Below the pieces are notes generated by a model that saw nothing but the letters and a program-made list of their open reading frames with translations, ran no database searches and had not been told where the DNA came from. A DNA stretch of 64,000 nucleotides from Pollutibacter soli. Its GTDB lineage: Bacteria > Bacteroidota > Bacteroidia > Chitinophagales > Chitinophagaceae. Of the stretch, positions 18,092 to 27,747 are shown one piece after another. Each line of letters opens with the position of its first letter. Positions within the stretch are counted from its first letter, which is position 1. Made by a program: the position numbers and the translations under genes. The stretch covers positions 310,001-374,000 of the forward strand of contig JARJHS010000001.1 of NCBI GenBank assembly GCA_029269725.1. The letters run 5' to 3'.

Positions 18092-19615
18092 TTAGAGATC
18101 GAACCTAATTCCCTGGGCCAGAGGCAATTTCGCGGAATAATTAATCGTGTTTGTTTGTCTGCGCATATAAGCTTTCCATGAATCGCTGCCACTTTCCCTG
18201 CCGCCACCGGTTTCTTTTTCTCCGCCAAAAGCTCCACCAATCTCTGCGCCGCTGGTTCCGATATTTACATTGGCGATTCCACAATCACTTCCGCTTTGTG
18301 AAAGGAAAAGCTCCGCTTCCCGCAGGTTTTTTGTCATAATTGAAGAAGATAACCCCTGGGGTACTGAATTCTGAATTTCTATCGCTTCCTCAAGATCATT
18401 GTACGGCATAATGTAAAGTATCGGAGCAAAAGTTTCTGTACAAACGATCGGGTAATCGGGTTTTACCTCTGCAATACAGGGCTTAACATAGCATCCACTT
18501 TCATAACCGTCACCATTTAAAACGCCTCCTTCCACGATAAAATTTCCTCCCTGGTCCTTACAGGCTTCGATGGCTTTGGAGTACATATCCACCGCCATAG
18601 TATCGATGAGCGGACCGACATGATTTTCCTGGTTCAACGGATTGCCGATTCTCAACTGGCTGTAAGCTCTTACGAGTCTTGATTTTACTTCTTCATAAAT
18701 CGAAGAATGAACGATGAGACGCCTCGTAGTGGTGCAACGCTGACCAGCAGTACCTACAGCACCAAATACAGCACCCGTCATCGCTATATCGATGTCTGCA
18801 TCCGGTGTTATAATGATGGCATTATTTCCTCCCAGTTCCAGTAAGCTTTTACCAAACCTTTCCGCAACTGCGATGCCGACAGCTTTTCCCATGCGTGAAG
18901 AGCCTGTCGCAGACACCAGTGGTATGCGATGATCCCTGGCCATCAATTCGCCAATGTCCCTGCCACCCACTACCAGGTTACTAACGCCTTCGGGCACCTG
19001 TAATCTTTCAAATACTTCAGCTGTAATGTGCTGGCAGGCGATACTGCACAACGGAACTTTTTCAGATGGTTTCCAGATACAGACATTTCCGCATACCCAG
19101 GCCAGCATGGAATTCCAGCTCCAAACCGCCACTGGGAAATTAAATGCTGATATGATACCCGTGATGCCCAATGGGTGCCATTGTTCATACATACGGTGGC
19201 CTGCTCTTTCACTTTGCATGGTTAATCCATAGAGCTGACGGGAAAGCCCAACCGCAAAATCACAGATATCGATCATCTCCTGTACTTCACCCCAACCTTC
19301 CTGCAGGCTTTTACCCATTTCGTAGGAGACCAGCTGACCCAAGGCATGTTTGTGTTCGCGAAGTTTCATACCGATTTCACGCACCACTTCTCCTCGTTTT
19401 GGTGCCGGCCACAACCGCCATTCCTTAAAAGCTTCCTGCGCTTTTGCAACAGCTGTTTCGTAACCATTGGCATCTGCCAGGAACACCGATGCAATATGTT
19501 TACCGTCGACAGGTGAAAATGACGGAATGATTTCTCCTTCTGATCCGACCCAGTGTACCCCGGTGGATACCCCCTGGTTGTATGAATCAATTCCCAGTTT
19601 CTGCAAAAAATCCAT
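18092..19615 (-). CDS. Aldehyde dehydrogenase, ALDH7 (antiquitin) type
   Basis: A 507-residue NAD-dependent aldehyde dehydrogenase. The general base lies in LLELGGNNAIII (Glu260) and the nucleophile in GTAGQRCTTTRR (Cys294). The motifs ISAFNFPVAVWSWNS and GGERE-like GAFGGEKETGGGRESGSD are those of the ALDH7 branch, which oxidises alpha-aminoadipate semialdehyde in lysine breakdown. No lysine-catabolic neighbour is present, so the substrate is inferred from subfamily only. The gene lies between the S8 protease and panB, with short gaps of 79 and 47 bp. Confidence 0.9.
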   Translation of the reverse strand: MDFLQKLGIDSYNQGVSTGVHWVGSEGEIIPSFSPVDGKHIASVFLADANGYETAVAKAQEAFKEWRLWPAPKRGEVVREIGMKLREHKHALGQLVSYEMGKSLQEGWGEVQEMIDICDFAVGLSRQLYGLTMQSERAGHRMYEQWHPLGITGIISAFNFPVAVWSWNSMLAWVCGNVCIWKPSEKVPLCSIACQHITAEVFERLQVPEGVSNLVVGGRDIGELMARDHRIPLVSATGSSRMGKAVGIAVAERFGKSLLELGGNNAIIITPDADIDIAMTGAVFGAVGTAGQRCTTTRRLIVHSSIYEEVKSRLVRAYSQLRIGNPLNQENHVGPLIDTMAVDMYSKAIEACKDQGGNFIVEGGVLNGDGYESGCYVKPCIAEVKPDYPIVCTETFAPILYIMPYNDLEEAIEIQNSVPQGLSSSIMTKNLREAELFLSQSGSDCGIANVNIGTSGAEIGGAFGGEKETGGGRESGSDSWKAYMRRQTNTINYSAKLPLAQGIRFDL

Positions 19616-19662
19616 AGAAAAAATTTGATATAGTTAATCAGAAAAGTTCAAAAAGTATCCAA

Positions 19663-20478
19663 CTAATATTGTTCCGTTTCATCCGGGAAACGTTGTTGCT
19701 TCACATCCTCAATGTATTCTTTCACGGCGCCATTGACGAGCTCATATAAATTCAGGTATTGCCTGAGGAAACGCGGTTTGAATTCGTGATTGATGCCCAG
19801 CATATCATGCATCACCAATACTTGTCCATCACAATATTTTCCCGCGCCGATTCCGATAGTTGGGATTGAAATACTTTCCGAAACTTCTTTCGCAAGCTGT
19901 GCAGGAATTTTTTCTAAAACGATACCGAAGCATCCTGCTTCTTCAAGTAATTTTGCATCGGCTTTTAACCTCGATGCTTCTTCTTCTTCTCTGGCGCGTA
20001 CCTGGTAAGTACCAAATTTGTAAATGCTTTGCGGCGTCAGACCCAAATGTCCCATCACTGGAACTCCGGAAGAAATAATGCGTTTGATACTCTCAACTAC
20101 TTCTTCACCACCTTCCAGTTTTATCGCGTGGGCACCGGTCTCTTTCATGATCCTTATCGCAGAACTCAACGCTTCTATCGAATTGCCCTGGTAAGTACCA
20201 AAAGGAAGATCAACCACAATCAAACTTCTTTTCACACCTCTTACAACAGACTGTGCATGATAAATCATCTGATCCAGTGTGATGGGTAGTGTAGTTTCAT
20301 GACCAGCCATCACGTTACTCGCAGAATCACCAACAAGAATTATATCAATTCCAGCTTCATCAATAATGCGGGCAAAAGAAAAATCATATGCGGTAAGCAT
20401 AGAAATCTTTTCACCGGTGGCTTTCATTTTCACCAGCGTGTTGGTGGTAATTCTTTTTATTTCTTTGTTGACGCTCAT
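19663..20478 (-). CDS. panB: 3-methyl-2-oxobutanoate hydroxymethyltransferase
   Basis: A 271-residue PanB, making ketopantoate from alpha-ketoisovalerate and methylene-tetrahydrofolate, the first step of pantothenate synthesis. Seen motifs: [19 protein letters not shown], the metal-binding [33 protein letters not shown] and [19 protein letters not shown]. The length is normal. It lies on the same strand as panC and panD but 5 kb away, with ppx, ppk1 and two envelope genes between, so it is not in one operon with them. Confidence 0.97.
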   Translation of the reverse strand: MSVNKEIKRITTNTLVKMKATGEKISMLTAYDFSFARIIDEAGIDIILVGDSASNVMAGHETTLPITLDQMIYHAQSVVRGVKRSLIVVDLPFGTYQGNSIEALSSAIRIMKETGAHAIKLEGGEEVVESIKRIISSGVPVMGHLGLTPQSIYKFGTYQVRAREEEEASRLKADAKLLEEAGCFGIVLEKIPAQLAKEVSESISIPTIGIGAGKYCDGQVLVMHDMLGINHEFKPRFLRQYLNLYELVNGAVKEYIEDVKQQRFPDETEQY

Positions 20479-20597
20479 TTGATAGTTGTCAATTGTAAAA
20501 TTAGTTGCCGGTTGTCAGGTCCGACTCCGCGTTGCTGATTAATGGCTTTGTTCTTTTATTACCGGCAAGCTCTTTAAAAAATGAAGACGTATTGCGC

Positions 20598-21485
20598 TCA
20601 AAACGTCATTACTTCATTATACAAATGGTGTATCAATCCATCAGCAAGCCCAATCTTAGGTACATAAATTTCTTCGCAGCCCACCCAGCGCATCACATTG
20701 ATAAAGATGAGCAGGGCAGGGACGATTACATCCGCACGATCTCTTCGTAATTTATAGATTTCAATTCTCTCATCGATCGTGAAATTACTCAACTCTTTAT
20801 GATAGTCTCGGAGTACTTCCAGATTCAATGATTTTCCTTCTTTTCTTTTTGAAAGGGAAAATACTTTATTGATATTTCCACCGGATCCGATGGCAATGAT
20901 ATTTTTTCTGCCGGCCTTCACTTTGTTTTTAAGAAAATCCTTCATCTGGTTCCAGTGATCATCGGTGACCATATTCTTCAGCAGACGAATGGTCCCAATA
21001 TTAAACGATTGCTTGATATCCAGTTTGCCCTCATCGAAAAAGGTGAGCTCGGTACTACCACCACCAACATCGATGTACAAATAGGATTGATCCTTACTCA
21101 TCGTCTCCGCAATATGATTTTCATAAATCAAAGTGGCTTCAAGATCACCACTGATGATTTCTATTTCGATCCCGGTTTCCAGTTTTACTTTCCTGATGAT
21201 ATCATCCGCATTTCTGGCATCCCGCATGGCGGAAGTTGCGCATGCTTTTATATATTTTACGCCATAAGCATTGATGAGGTGTTTATAGGCACGCATGGTC
21301 TGCAGGATCATGCCGATTTTTTCTTTGGTGATTTCACCCGTATCGAAAACATCAAATCCCAGGCGAAGGGGTACCCGCACGAGGTTCAGTTTGATAAATC
21401 CGGGCGTGCCATCGTTACGGATATTCACTTCGGTAATCAGCAGGCGCGCAGCATTACTTCCTATGTCAATTGCAGCAAGTCGCAA
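20598..21485 (-). CDS. Ppx/GppA-family exopolyphosphatase
   Basis: A 295-residue protein of the actin-like ASKHA fold. The phosphate loops are AAIDIGSNAARLLI at the N-terminus and YLYIDVGGGSTELTFF at about 145-158; IAIGSGGNINKVFSL follows. It corresponds to the catalytic half of Ppx/GppA and lacks the C-terminal HD-like domain of the long E. coli forms. It should hydrolyse polyphosphate or pppGpp. The start is TTG at 21485, the only start in frame before the family-conserved AIDIGSN. ppk1 lies 70 bp upstream on the same strand, a standard polyphosphate pairing. Confidence 0.9.
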   Translation of the reverse strand: MRLAAIDIGSNAARLLITEVNIRNDGTPGFIKLNLVRVPLRLGFDVFDTGEITKEKIGMILQTMRAYKHLINAYGVKYIKACATSAMRDARNADDIIRKVKLETGIEIEIISGDLEATLIYENHIAETMSKDQSYLYIDVGGGSTELTFFDEGKLDIKQSFNIGTIRLLKNMVTDDHWNQMKDFLKNKVKAGRKNIIAIGSGGNINKVFSLSKRKEGKSLNLEVLRDYHKELSNFTIDERIEIYKLRRDRADVIVPALLIFINVMRWVGCEEIYVPKIGLADGLIHHLYNEVMTF

Positions 21486-21555
21486 TAAGAAAAATTTACG
21501 GCAATATTAAGCCATCCGTCTTGTTGAACTGTCTTTTTTATTTTAAAAACAGGGA

Positions 21556-23652
21556 TTAGTCTTGTGTAACAACCTGTGCCGGTGCAGTTGTTTTTTTAAG
21601 AAGGTATTGATATATCTCCACCTGGGACCTTATTTTCTTACCGACTGCTTTGACGTATTTGTTATTTTGGTGATTATCGAGTATCCTGGCTTTGACATTG
21701 TCTTTGAGCTGGATTTCGATTATTTCCCTTAACTCTTTTGCAATCGCAGGCTGTTGAATAACTACCGCGGCTTCAACACGATGATCAAGATTTCGTACCA
21801 TCCAGTCAGAAGAGGAGATAATTACTTTTTCTTTACCCTGATTATGAAAGATCAATACCCTCGCGTGCTCGAGGTATTCGTCAACAATGCTGATGGCCCG
21901 CATAGCAACTTTGAATTTCTTATTCTGTGTTAATGCGCAGCAAATACCGCGGATGATCATCTTCACCTCTACGCCCGCGGTTGCTGCTTCATATAATTTA
22001 AAGATCAATATATCGTCCGAAAGTGAATTCAATTTTACTGTTATTGATGCTTTTTTCTTCGAGCGCGCTGCCTTGATTTCAGCCTGTATGTTCTTCAGCA
22101 GTTCCTTTCGCATATTGGTGGGACTGATGAGTAACGTGTTGCACATTTTCAGGTATTTGGCGCCTGTTGTATGATTCTCCAGGTAATTGAATATGCGGTT
22201 TACATCCGCCATGATGTTTTTATTGGCCGTGAGCAGGCAATGATCGCAGTAGACAGTCGACGTTTTTTCGTTGAGGTTCCCTGTACTTACAAAGCCGTAG
22301 TGGATCGTCTGGTTATTCTTTCTTTTCCTTATGAGACAGATCTTAGCGTGTACTTTCAGATCAGGAACGCCGGTGACCACTTTTACTCCTTCCAGCTCAA
22401 GTATTTCTTTCCATTCGAGGTTGTTCTCTTCGTCGAATCTTGCACGAAGCTCCAGCACCACGATCACCTGTTTGCCATTCCTGGCGGCATTGATCAATGC
22501 GTTAACCACTTTGGATTGGCTGGCGAGACGATAGGCCGTAATTTTTATCATCGTTACATCCGGATCCATAGCGGATTCCCTCAGCAGGTCGATGATTGGA
22601 TTGAAGGAATGATAAGGAAAACTAAGCAGTACATCTTTCTTCAGGATAACATCTGTTACCCTTGTAGTGTTACTCAGATCCTGTTGCATGAATGGCTTTC
22701 TCCGGTTTTGTTTCCCCCGGAAAACAGCAGAAGGGAAGTCCATAAAATGCCTGAAATTATGAATGCGCCCGCCGGGGATCAGGTGATCTTTTTTAGTCAG
22801 TCCGCTCCTGCGAATCAGGTATTCCAGCAATGCAGGATCGATTTCTTTATCGTAGGTAAAACGTACAGGCTTGCCACGCCTGCGGTTTTTTAAACCTCGT
22901 TCAATCTTTGCCGTTAGTGACAAGGCTTCATCATAGTCAATATCAAATTCAGCGTCTTTTGTAAATTTGATTATATGTGCTGAGAATTTTTCGTATTCGA
23001 AAAATGCAAAAATCTGTGGAAGGTTAAAACGAATAATGTCCTCCAGCAAAATGATCTGGTGTTCACCAGGCCGCGAAGATGGCAGCTGTATAAACCGGGA
23101 AACTGCACGTGTAGGCACTTCGATCAGGGAGTACTTTCTTTTATAGGCAGAATTTTTCCTCGACATGACGACTGCCAGGTAAATAGATTTTTCGCGCATG
23201 TACGGAAACTCCTGAATGTTCTCAATCATCAGCGGGTTCACATTCGAACGAACCTCTTCTTCAAAAAAAGTCGTCACAAATTTCTGCTGATCCCGGGTAA
23301 GATCTTTTTCCGTTTTAATGATGATCTTTTCCCTCTTCATTTCCTGAAGAATAAGATTCCAGATCCGGTTGAACTCTGATTGTTGTTCAAGGACGATCAG
23401 CTGGATGGAATCAAGTATCTTTTGCGGAGACTGCTCGAGGTGCATCCTTGCCTTCTTCCCTAAACTGATCATCCTTTTCAAAGCGGCTACCCTTACCCGG
23501 AAGAACTCGTCCAGGTTATTGGAAAAGATACCTAAAAACCTTATCCTCTCTTTCAATGGCACAGTTGGGTCAGCCGCTTCCTGCAATACCCGGGCGTTGA
23601 ATGATAACCAGCTGATATCCCTTGGAATCGTCTTTTTCGGCGCTTTCGTCAT
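21556..23652 (-). CDS. ppk1: Polyphosphate kinase 1
   Basis: A 698-residue PPK1 that makes polyphosphate from ATP reversibly. Domains in order: N domain (ISWLSFNARVLQEAAD, with FSNNLDEFFRVRV), head domain, and two phospholipase-D-like C domains. The autophosphorylated histidine is His435 in VHAKICLI, followed by FVSTGNLNEKT. The second catalytic histidine lies in NLDHRVEAAV. The length matches E. coli Ppk (688). It sits directly upstream of the ppx-like gene on the same strand, so synthesis and breakdown of polyphosphate are probably coexpressed. Confidence 0.97.
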   Translation of the reverse strand: MTKAPKKTIPRDISWLSFNARVLQEAADPTVPLKERIRFLGIFSNNLDEFFRVRVAALKRMISLGKKARMHLEQSPQKILDSIQLIVLEQQSEFNRIWNLILQEMKREKIIIKTEKDLTRDQQKFVTTFFEEEVRSNVNPLMIENIQEFPYMREKSIYLAVVMSRKNSAYKRKYSLIEVPTRAVSRFIQLPSSRPGEHQIILLEDIIRFNLPQIFAFFEYEKFSAHIIKFTKDAEFDIDYDEALSLTAKIERGLKNRRRGKPVRFTYDKEIDPALLEYLIRRSGLTKKDHLIPGGRIHNFRHFMDFPSAVFRGKQNRRKPFMQQDLSNTTRVTDVILKKDVLLSFPYHSFNPIIDLLRESAMDPDVTMIKITAYRLASQSKVVNALINAARNGKQVIVVLELRARFDEENNLEWKEILELEGVKVVTGVPDLKVHAKICLIRKRKNNQTIHYGFVSTGNLNEKTSTVYCDHCLLTANKNIMADVNRIFNYLENHTTGAKYLKMCNTLLISPTNMRKELLKNIQAEIKAARSKKKASITVKLNSLSDDILIFKLYEAATAGVEVKMIIRGICCALTQNKKFKVAMRAISIVDEYLEHARVLIFHNQGKEKVIISSSDWMVRNLDHRVEAAVVIQQPAIAKELREIIEIQLKDNVKARILDNHQNNKYVKAVGKKIRSQVEIYQYLLKKTTAPAQVVTQD

Positions 23653-23958
23653 TTTATATATTGGGAAACGTAAATATAAAACAGTGGACTAAAAAGGAAG
23701 ATTAAGTTTTTGAAAGAAAGAACTGAAAAGTAAGAGGGAAGAAGCCCGGGGGCAGTGAGGTAGATTAAGTAAAAATATTTATCATTTTTTATTTTTCAGA
23801 CCCACGAGGAATAATGAAATCAGAAAATCATGTTTGCGTAAAGTTAAACGATCATTTCAATTATGATAATACAAGAGGTAGCTAAAGACTCAACGCATTT
23901 TCTAAACGACACCGGAATTCCGGCCCTGGTTGCACCTTAGGTCACAGCGCTGACTTTG
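23653..23958. other. Intergenic region with word repeats and a 25-codon frame
   Basis: 306 bp between ppk1 and the heptose adenylyltransferase gene. It holds a GTAAGAGGGAAGAAG word at about 23719-23733 and, on the plus strand, ATG 23863 to TAG 23940 encoding 25 residues (contains FLNDTGIPALVAP) with no recognised relative. No strong promoter or RNA structure was seen. Confidence 0.5.
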
Positions 23959-24450
23959 TCAAAGTTCTCTTATCTTCTGAATAATTCCTGTCGTTGAATA
24001 TCCTTTTACGAGGGGGATAATTTCAACATTTCCGCCATTTTTTATGACAGTCTCAGCACCGACGACATCTTCTGGTTTATAGTCGCCTCCTTTAACAAGA
24101 ATATCGGGAACAATTGTTTCGATGAGTTCATAAGGTGTGTCTTCTTCAAATAACGATACGGCATCAACGATAAGCAGACCAGCCATGATTTCCGATCGGA
24201 AATTCTCATCATTAACCGGGCGCTCTTCTCCTTTTAATTTTTTTACAGAGGAATCTGCATTTAATCCGACAATGAGTATGTCCCCGAGCTGAGCGGCTTT
24301 GGATAAAAGTTCGATATGACCCTTGTGCAGAATATCGAAACAACCATTGGTAAAAACAACTTTTTTGTTCAGCAGTTTCCAACGTTCCACCTGGCGCGCC
24401 AGGTCTATTCGGTTATAAATTTTATCCTTTACCGAGGCTGAGTTTTTCAT
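23959..24450 (-). CDS. rfaE2: D-glycero-beta-D-manno-heptose 1-phosphate adenylyltransferase (RfaE2 / HldE C-domain)
   Basis: A 163-residue cytidylyltransferase-fold enzyme that transfers AMP to heptose 1-phosphate for ADP-heptose, an LPS core precursor. The nucleotide-binding motif is VFTNGCFDILHKGHIELL (HxGH at about 42-45), then LIVGLNADSSVKKLKG, RPVNDE and LVKGGDY. It matches the stand-alone RfaE domain II; the kinase domain I is not in the window. The ATG lies inside the 3' end of the flippase-like gene (29-bp overlap), indicating coupled expression. Confidence 0.92.
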   Translation of the reverse strand: MKNSASVKDKIYNRIDLARQVERWKLLNKKVVFTNGCFDILHKGHIELLSKAAQLGDILIVGLNADSSVKKLKGEERPVNDENFRSEIMAGLLIVDAVSLFEEDTPYELIETIVPDILVKGGDYKPEDVVGAETVIKNGGNVEIIPLVKGYSTTGIIQKIREL

Positions 24451-25447
24451 TTCTTTTTCTGTTATAAAAAGGTAAAATAAAGAGACAGAACAGGCCTATA
24501 ACCAGCACCAATATTGTCTGAAATGCCCATAACAGCCAGCCATAGGCGAGACCATCGACTTCTCCAATATTGTAAAGCGTGAGAGTTTTCTGCACTGCGA
24601 GCTGGTATGCACCGATTCCACCCTGAGTAATGATCATCGCAAGGCTTCCAAACGTAAGGATTGTAAATGAAGGCCCGATTCCCAGGTGACTTACGGGCTC
24701 CATCGCATAAAAACCGATCCTGATGCTCAGTAGATACATGGCCCAGATAAACAGCGTATGAAATGCAAATGCAGCTTTCCTTTTTACAAAACGTATGCTG
24801 GTCAATCCCTGCCAGATGCCTTTGATTCCGGTAATTATTTTTCCGATAAAGCCAATATGGCGATATTTTCTTAATGCCCATATTGCCGTACCTATTATCA
24901 GGACCATTCCACCAAGAATAACCAAAACCTTTTTTGTGTCGAAACTTCCGCTTCTGGTGGTATATGCTTTTTTGAACTCAGTCAAAGCAAAATCCCCTAC
25001 AATATCAATCTGAATAAAAATGGTGATAAAGATCACAATGATCAGACAGATCACATCAATGGCTCTTTCTGCCACCATCGTACCGATTAATTTGTCAACG
25101 GGAGTTTTTTCATAACGGGCAAGGATAGTGCATTTCATTACTTCGCCTAGTCGCGGAACCAGCAGGTTGAAAAAATATCCGAGCATCACTGCGAAAAAAG
25201 TATTCGTGGTGGAAGGTTGAAAGTTCAACGGCTCCATCAGGATCTTCCATCGCAGACTCCGGCTGTAATGACTTAACAGCAAAAAAATCATCGCAGGAAT
25301 GATCAGCAGGTAATTGGCTTCTTTCAAAGCGTTTTTGAGCTGATCAACCTCAAAAGGAGAGAGGTCCTTTGTTGTCCACCATAGCAGGAAAAGTCCCAGT
25401 CCGAGAAAGAAAATATACTGTAAAGTGGTTAGGATGATTTTCTTCAT
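24422..25447 (-). CDS. Flippase-like integral membrane protein (LPG synthase transmembrane-region family)
   Basis: 341 residues with about eight transmembrane helices, for example YIFFLGLGLFLLWW near the N-terminus and TILVLVIGLFCLFILPFY at the C-terminus. Conserved motifs of the UPF0104 / lysylphosphatidylglycerol-synthase membrane region are present: HYSRSLRWKILMEPL, FFNLLVPRLGEVMKC and AYQLAVQKTL. The soluble aminoacyl-transfer domain of MprF is absent. The family is thought to move lipids or lipid-linked sugars. Overlap with the heptose gene suggests an LPS-related role, which is inference. Confidence 0.85.
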   Translation of the reverse strand: MKKIILTTLQYIFFLGLGLFLLWWTTKDLSPFEVDQLKNALKEANYLLIIPAMIFLLLSHYSRSLRWKILMEPLNFQPSTTNTFFAVMLGYFFNLLVPRLGEVMKCTILARYEKTPVDKLIGTMVAERAIDVICLIIVIFITIFIQIDIVGDFALTEFKKAYTTRSGSFDTKKVLVILGGMVLIIGTAIWALRKYRHIGFIGKIITGIKGIWQGLTSIRFVKRKAAFAFHTLFIWAMYLLSIRIGFYAMEPVSHLGIGPSFTILTFGSLAMIITQGGIGAYQLAVQKTLTLYNIGEVDGLAYGWLLWAFQTILVLVIGLFCLFILPFYNRKRNEKLSLGKG

Positions 25448-25468
25448 GTGGTCATGTTCAAAGTCAGG

Positions 25469-25813
25469 CTACAGCTGGTTATTTTCTTTCGGAAATACGA
25501 TCCATGGTTTAAAGGCTTTAGCCTCTTCGTATTCCATTGTTGCATAAGAAATGATAATTACAATATCACCAGCAGCGCCACGTCGCGCAGCTGGTCCGTT
25601 CAGGCAACAAACACCGGATCCACGCTTCCCTTTAATTACATAAGTCTCAATCCGTGATCCATTGTTTACGTTAACTACCTGTACTTTTTCATTTTCAATA
25701 ATTCCGGAAGCCTCCATGATATTTTCATCAATTGTAATACTGCCTACATAATGCAGGTTGGCTTCAGTAATGGTCATCCGGTGAATCTTCGATTTCAGAA
25801 TTTCTATTAACAT
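25469..25813 (-). CDS. panD: Aspartate 1-decarboxylase
   Basis: A 114-residue pyruvoyl-dependent decarboxylase that makes beta-alanine from aspartate for pantothenate. The self-cleavage site is YVGSITID (Gly24-Ser25). Other motifs: Ile/Lys-rich start [20 protein letters not shown]-like [15 protein letters not shown] and [19 protein letters not shown]. The length is slightly under E. coli PanD (126). The ATG is 5 nt after a TAACTTTG -7 element, so the mRNA may lack a leader. It stops 21 bp before the flippase-like gene, probably leading a panD-flippase-rfaE2 transcript. Confidence 0.97.
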   Translation of the reverse strand: MLIEILKSKIHRMTITEANLHYVGSITIDENIMEASGIIENEKVQVVNVNNGSRIETYVIKGKRGSGVCCLNGPAARRGAAGDIVIIISYATMEYEEAKAFKPWIVFPKENNQL

Positions 25814-25818
25814 GGCGG

Positions 25819-25826
25819 CAAAGTTA
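25819..25826 (-). promoter_or_regulatory. -7 element (TAACTTTG) placed for a leaderless panD mRNA
   Basis: On the minus strand TAACTTTG is followed by CCGCC and then ATG. The spacing is identical to that at pcm. A -33 element is not obvious. Confidence 0.5.
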
Positions 25827-25945
25827 GGGATATCGGGTTATCAGATTTGCAGCAGAGATTATTGCCGCTACCTATCGAAATTGAGTGTTCAGAAAAGATC
25901 GAACAAACTATTTATGCGATCTAACAGTTATTAGTTGTTTAATGT

Positions 25946-26788
25946 TTACAGCAACATGTTATCAATTAATCTCACTTCACCTAAAAAAGCTGCAACGACT
26001 GCAACAGCTTTTTGTTTGCCGTCCCAATAATGGATAGGGTTGAGGTTTTCGGTATCGGCAATTTCAACATAATCAACTTTAAAGCCACCGTTGGTAAGTT
26101 CGCTTATGGCAGACCGTTTTAACGATGCCAGGTCACCGGGTCTCAGGTCGTTTTTCAGATCCATTAGTATTTTATATATGAGGGTAGCCTGCTCTTTTTG
26201 TTCTGCGCTGAGCCTCATATTGCGGCTGCTCATGGCCAGTCCACTGGTTTCCCTGACGGTCGGAAAAATTTCCAGCTTCGTTTTTAAACCCGTGATTTCC
26301 AGTAATTTTCTAATCACCAGACATTGCTGAAAATCTTTCTGACCCATGAACAGGAGATCTGCATTGACGATATGAAGAAGCCGGTCCATTACCTGGCAAA
26401 CGCCCTGGAAATGCCCGGGCCGGAAGGCGCCTTCCATCCGGGTGTCGAGACCGCCGAGATCATAAGTCTTATTAAAAGCAACTCCCGGTGGATACATTTC
26501 ATCCACGGCCGGGATGAAAACCGCCGCGGCTTCACGCGCATAAAGCATTTCCAGATCGGCACCGATGCGATTCGGGTATTTCTCAAAATCCTTAGGGTCA
26601 TTAAACTGCTTAGGGTTAACAAAAATGCTGCAAACGGTCACATCTGACGCCTGATTTGAAGCATCGATCAGCCGGAGATGGCCCTCATGCAGTGCACCCA
26701 TTGTAGGAACAAAGCCGATAGTTTTCCCTTGAAACCGCTCATTTTCCAGCGATTGCTGCAGTGGTGAAATATGTGAATGAATGATCAT
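25946..26788 (-). CDS. panC: Pantothenate synthetase
   Basis: A PanC of 280 residues from ATG 26788 (the frame allows six more residues to 26806, but MIIHSH fits the family better). It joins pantoate and beta-alanine using ATP. The motifs are clear: GFVPTMGALHEGHLRLI with the HIGH-like HEGH, SIFVNPKQFNDPKDFEKYP, GKFRPGHF-like GAFRPGHFQGVCQVM, FMGQKDFQQ and SSRNMRLS. It sits upstream of panD on the same strand, 132 bp away; panD has its own promoter element. Divergent from the glycogen synthase. Confidence 0.97.
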   Translation of the reverse strand: MIIHSHISPLQQSLENERFQGKTIGFVPTMGALHEGHLRLIDASNQASDVTVCSIFVNPKQFNDPKDFEKYPNRIGADLEMLYAREAAAVFIPAVDEMYPPGVAFNKTYDLGGLDTRMEGAFRPGHFQGVCQVMDRLLHIVNADLLFMGQKDFQQCLVIRKLLEITGLKTKLEIFPTVRETSGLAMSSRNMRLSAEQKEQATLIYKILMDLKNDLRPGDLASLKRSAISELTNGGFKVDYVEIADTENLNPIHYWDGKQKAVAVVAAFLGEVRLIDNMLL

Positions 26789-26844
26789 ATAATTCTTTAA
26801 ATACACTTTAACCTGGTACAGGAATGCTATTTAGAGAATATCCT

Positions 26845-26852
26845 TACCTTTG
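26845..26852 (+). promoter_or_regulatory. Candidate -7 element (TACCTTTG) of the glycogen synthase gene
   Basis: A TAnnTTTG match 40 nt before ATG 26893. It lies inside the longer open frame that begins at 26824, which supports choosing the downstream start. Confidence 0.45.
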
Positions 26853-26892
26853 CAAACCTTTTTTACCCTTTATATCTTTTAACCTGCCCCGG

Positions 26893-27708
26893 ATGGTAAC
26901 AAAGAAAAGAATTTTATTTATTGCCAATGAGATGTCACCCTACCTGGAACTCACTGAGTTTTCAGAGATCGTGAATAAACTGGCGATTAAGGCGAATGAC
27001 AGTGGCTTTGAAGTAAGGTGTATTATGCCTCGTTTTGGCGTAATCAATGAACGCAGACATCGTTTGCACGAAGTTGTCAGGCTATCTGGTATCAATGTGT
27101 CGATTGACAATGACGACTACCCGCTGCAAATCAAAGTGGCGTCGTTACCTAATGCCCGTTTGCAGGTATACTTCCTGGATAACGAGGACATGTTCAAGCG
27201 GAAATACATTTTCCAGGATGAGCATGATAAATGGTACGATGATAACTGGCTTCGCACGATTTTCTTCTGCAAAGGTGCTCTGGAGACTGTAAAAAAGTTT
27301 GGATGGCCGCCTGATATTATCCATTGCAGTGGATGGATGACCGGATTAATTCCTTTCTATCTGAAGACAGCTTATAAAAAAGAGCCTGTGTTCGGAAACA
27401 GTAAAGTAATCTATACTATTGGTCAGAATACATTTAAAGAAAAACTGCATACTGATTTCCTGAAGAGAGCGGTAATACATAACAGTATTAAGGAAAAGGA
27501 TCTGGAAGCTTTCAAGGAAAATAATAATACTGCTTTATTCAGGGGTGGTGCTGCACATGCAGATGCTATTTCTTTCGGTGATGAACAAGTGAATTCCGCA
27601 CTTATTGAGGAGTTTGGAAAAGTGCGCGGAAAGAAGGTAATTCCATACAATGCAGATTCTGATTTAACAGAGTATTTACAATTGTATACCGACCTTGCGA
27701 ACAAGTGA
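26893..27708 (+). CDS. Short glycogen/starch synthase (GT5 N-terminal domain only)
   Basis: 271 residues from ATG 26893. The sequence begins with the GT5 ADP-glucose-binding type start KRILFIANEMSPYLELTEF, equivalent to the KVGGL-containing loop of GlgA but with the lysine replaced. DIIHCSGWMTGLIPFYLK corresponds to the conserved DIIHCHDWHT helix. The C-terminal GT1-type Rossmann domain of normal GlgA (about 470 residues) is missing; the frame stops at NLANK-like DLANK without remnants. I recall such short forms as common in Bacteroidota. Catalytic activity is therefore doubtful. DUF4270 follows 39 bp downstream. Confidence 0.8.
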   Translation: MVTKKRILFIANEMSPYLELTEFSEIVNKLAIKANDSGFEVRCIMPRFGVINERRHRLHEVVRLSGINVSIDNDDYPLQIKVASLPNARLQVYFLDNEDMFKRKYIFQDEHDKWYDDNWLRTIFFCKGALETVKKFGWPPDIIHCSGWMTGLIPFYLKTAYKKEPVFGNSKVIYTIGQNTFKEKLHTDFLKRAVIHNSIKEKDLEAFKENNNTALFRGGAAHADAISFGDEQVNSALIEEFGKVRGKKVIPYNADSDLTEYLQLYTDLANK

Positions 27709-27747
27709 TTCCTGAAGTATAACTAACACTGAATAAACCCATTATAG

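Noticed and set aside
22171-22893. 240-codon antisense frame inside ppk1
   Set aside because: Antisense of a complete PPK1; no domain and unlikely composition.
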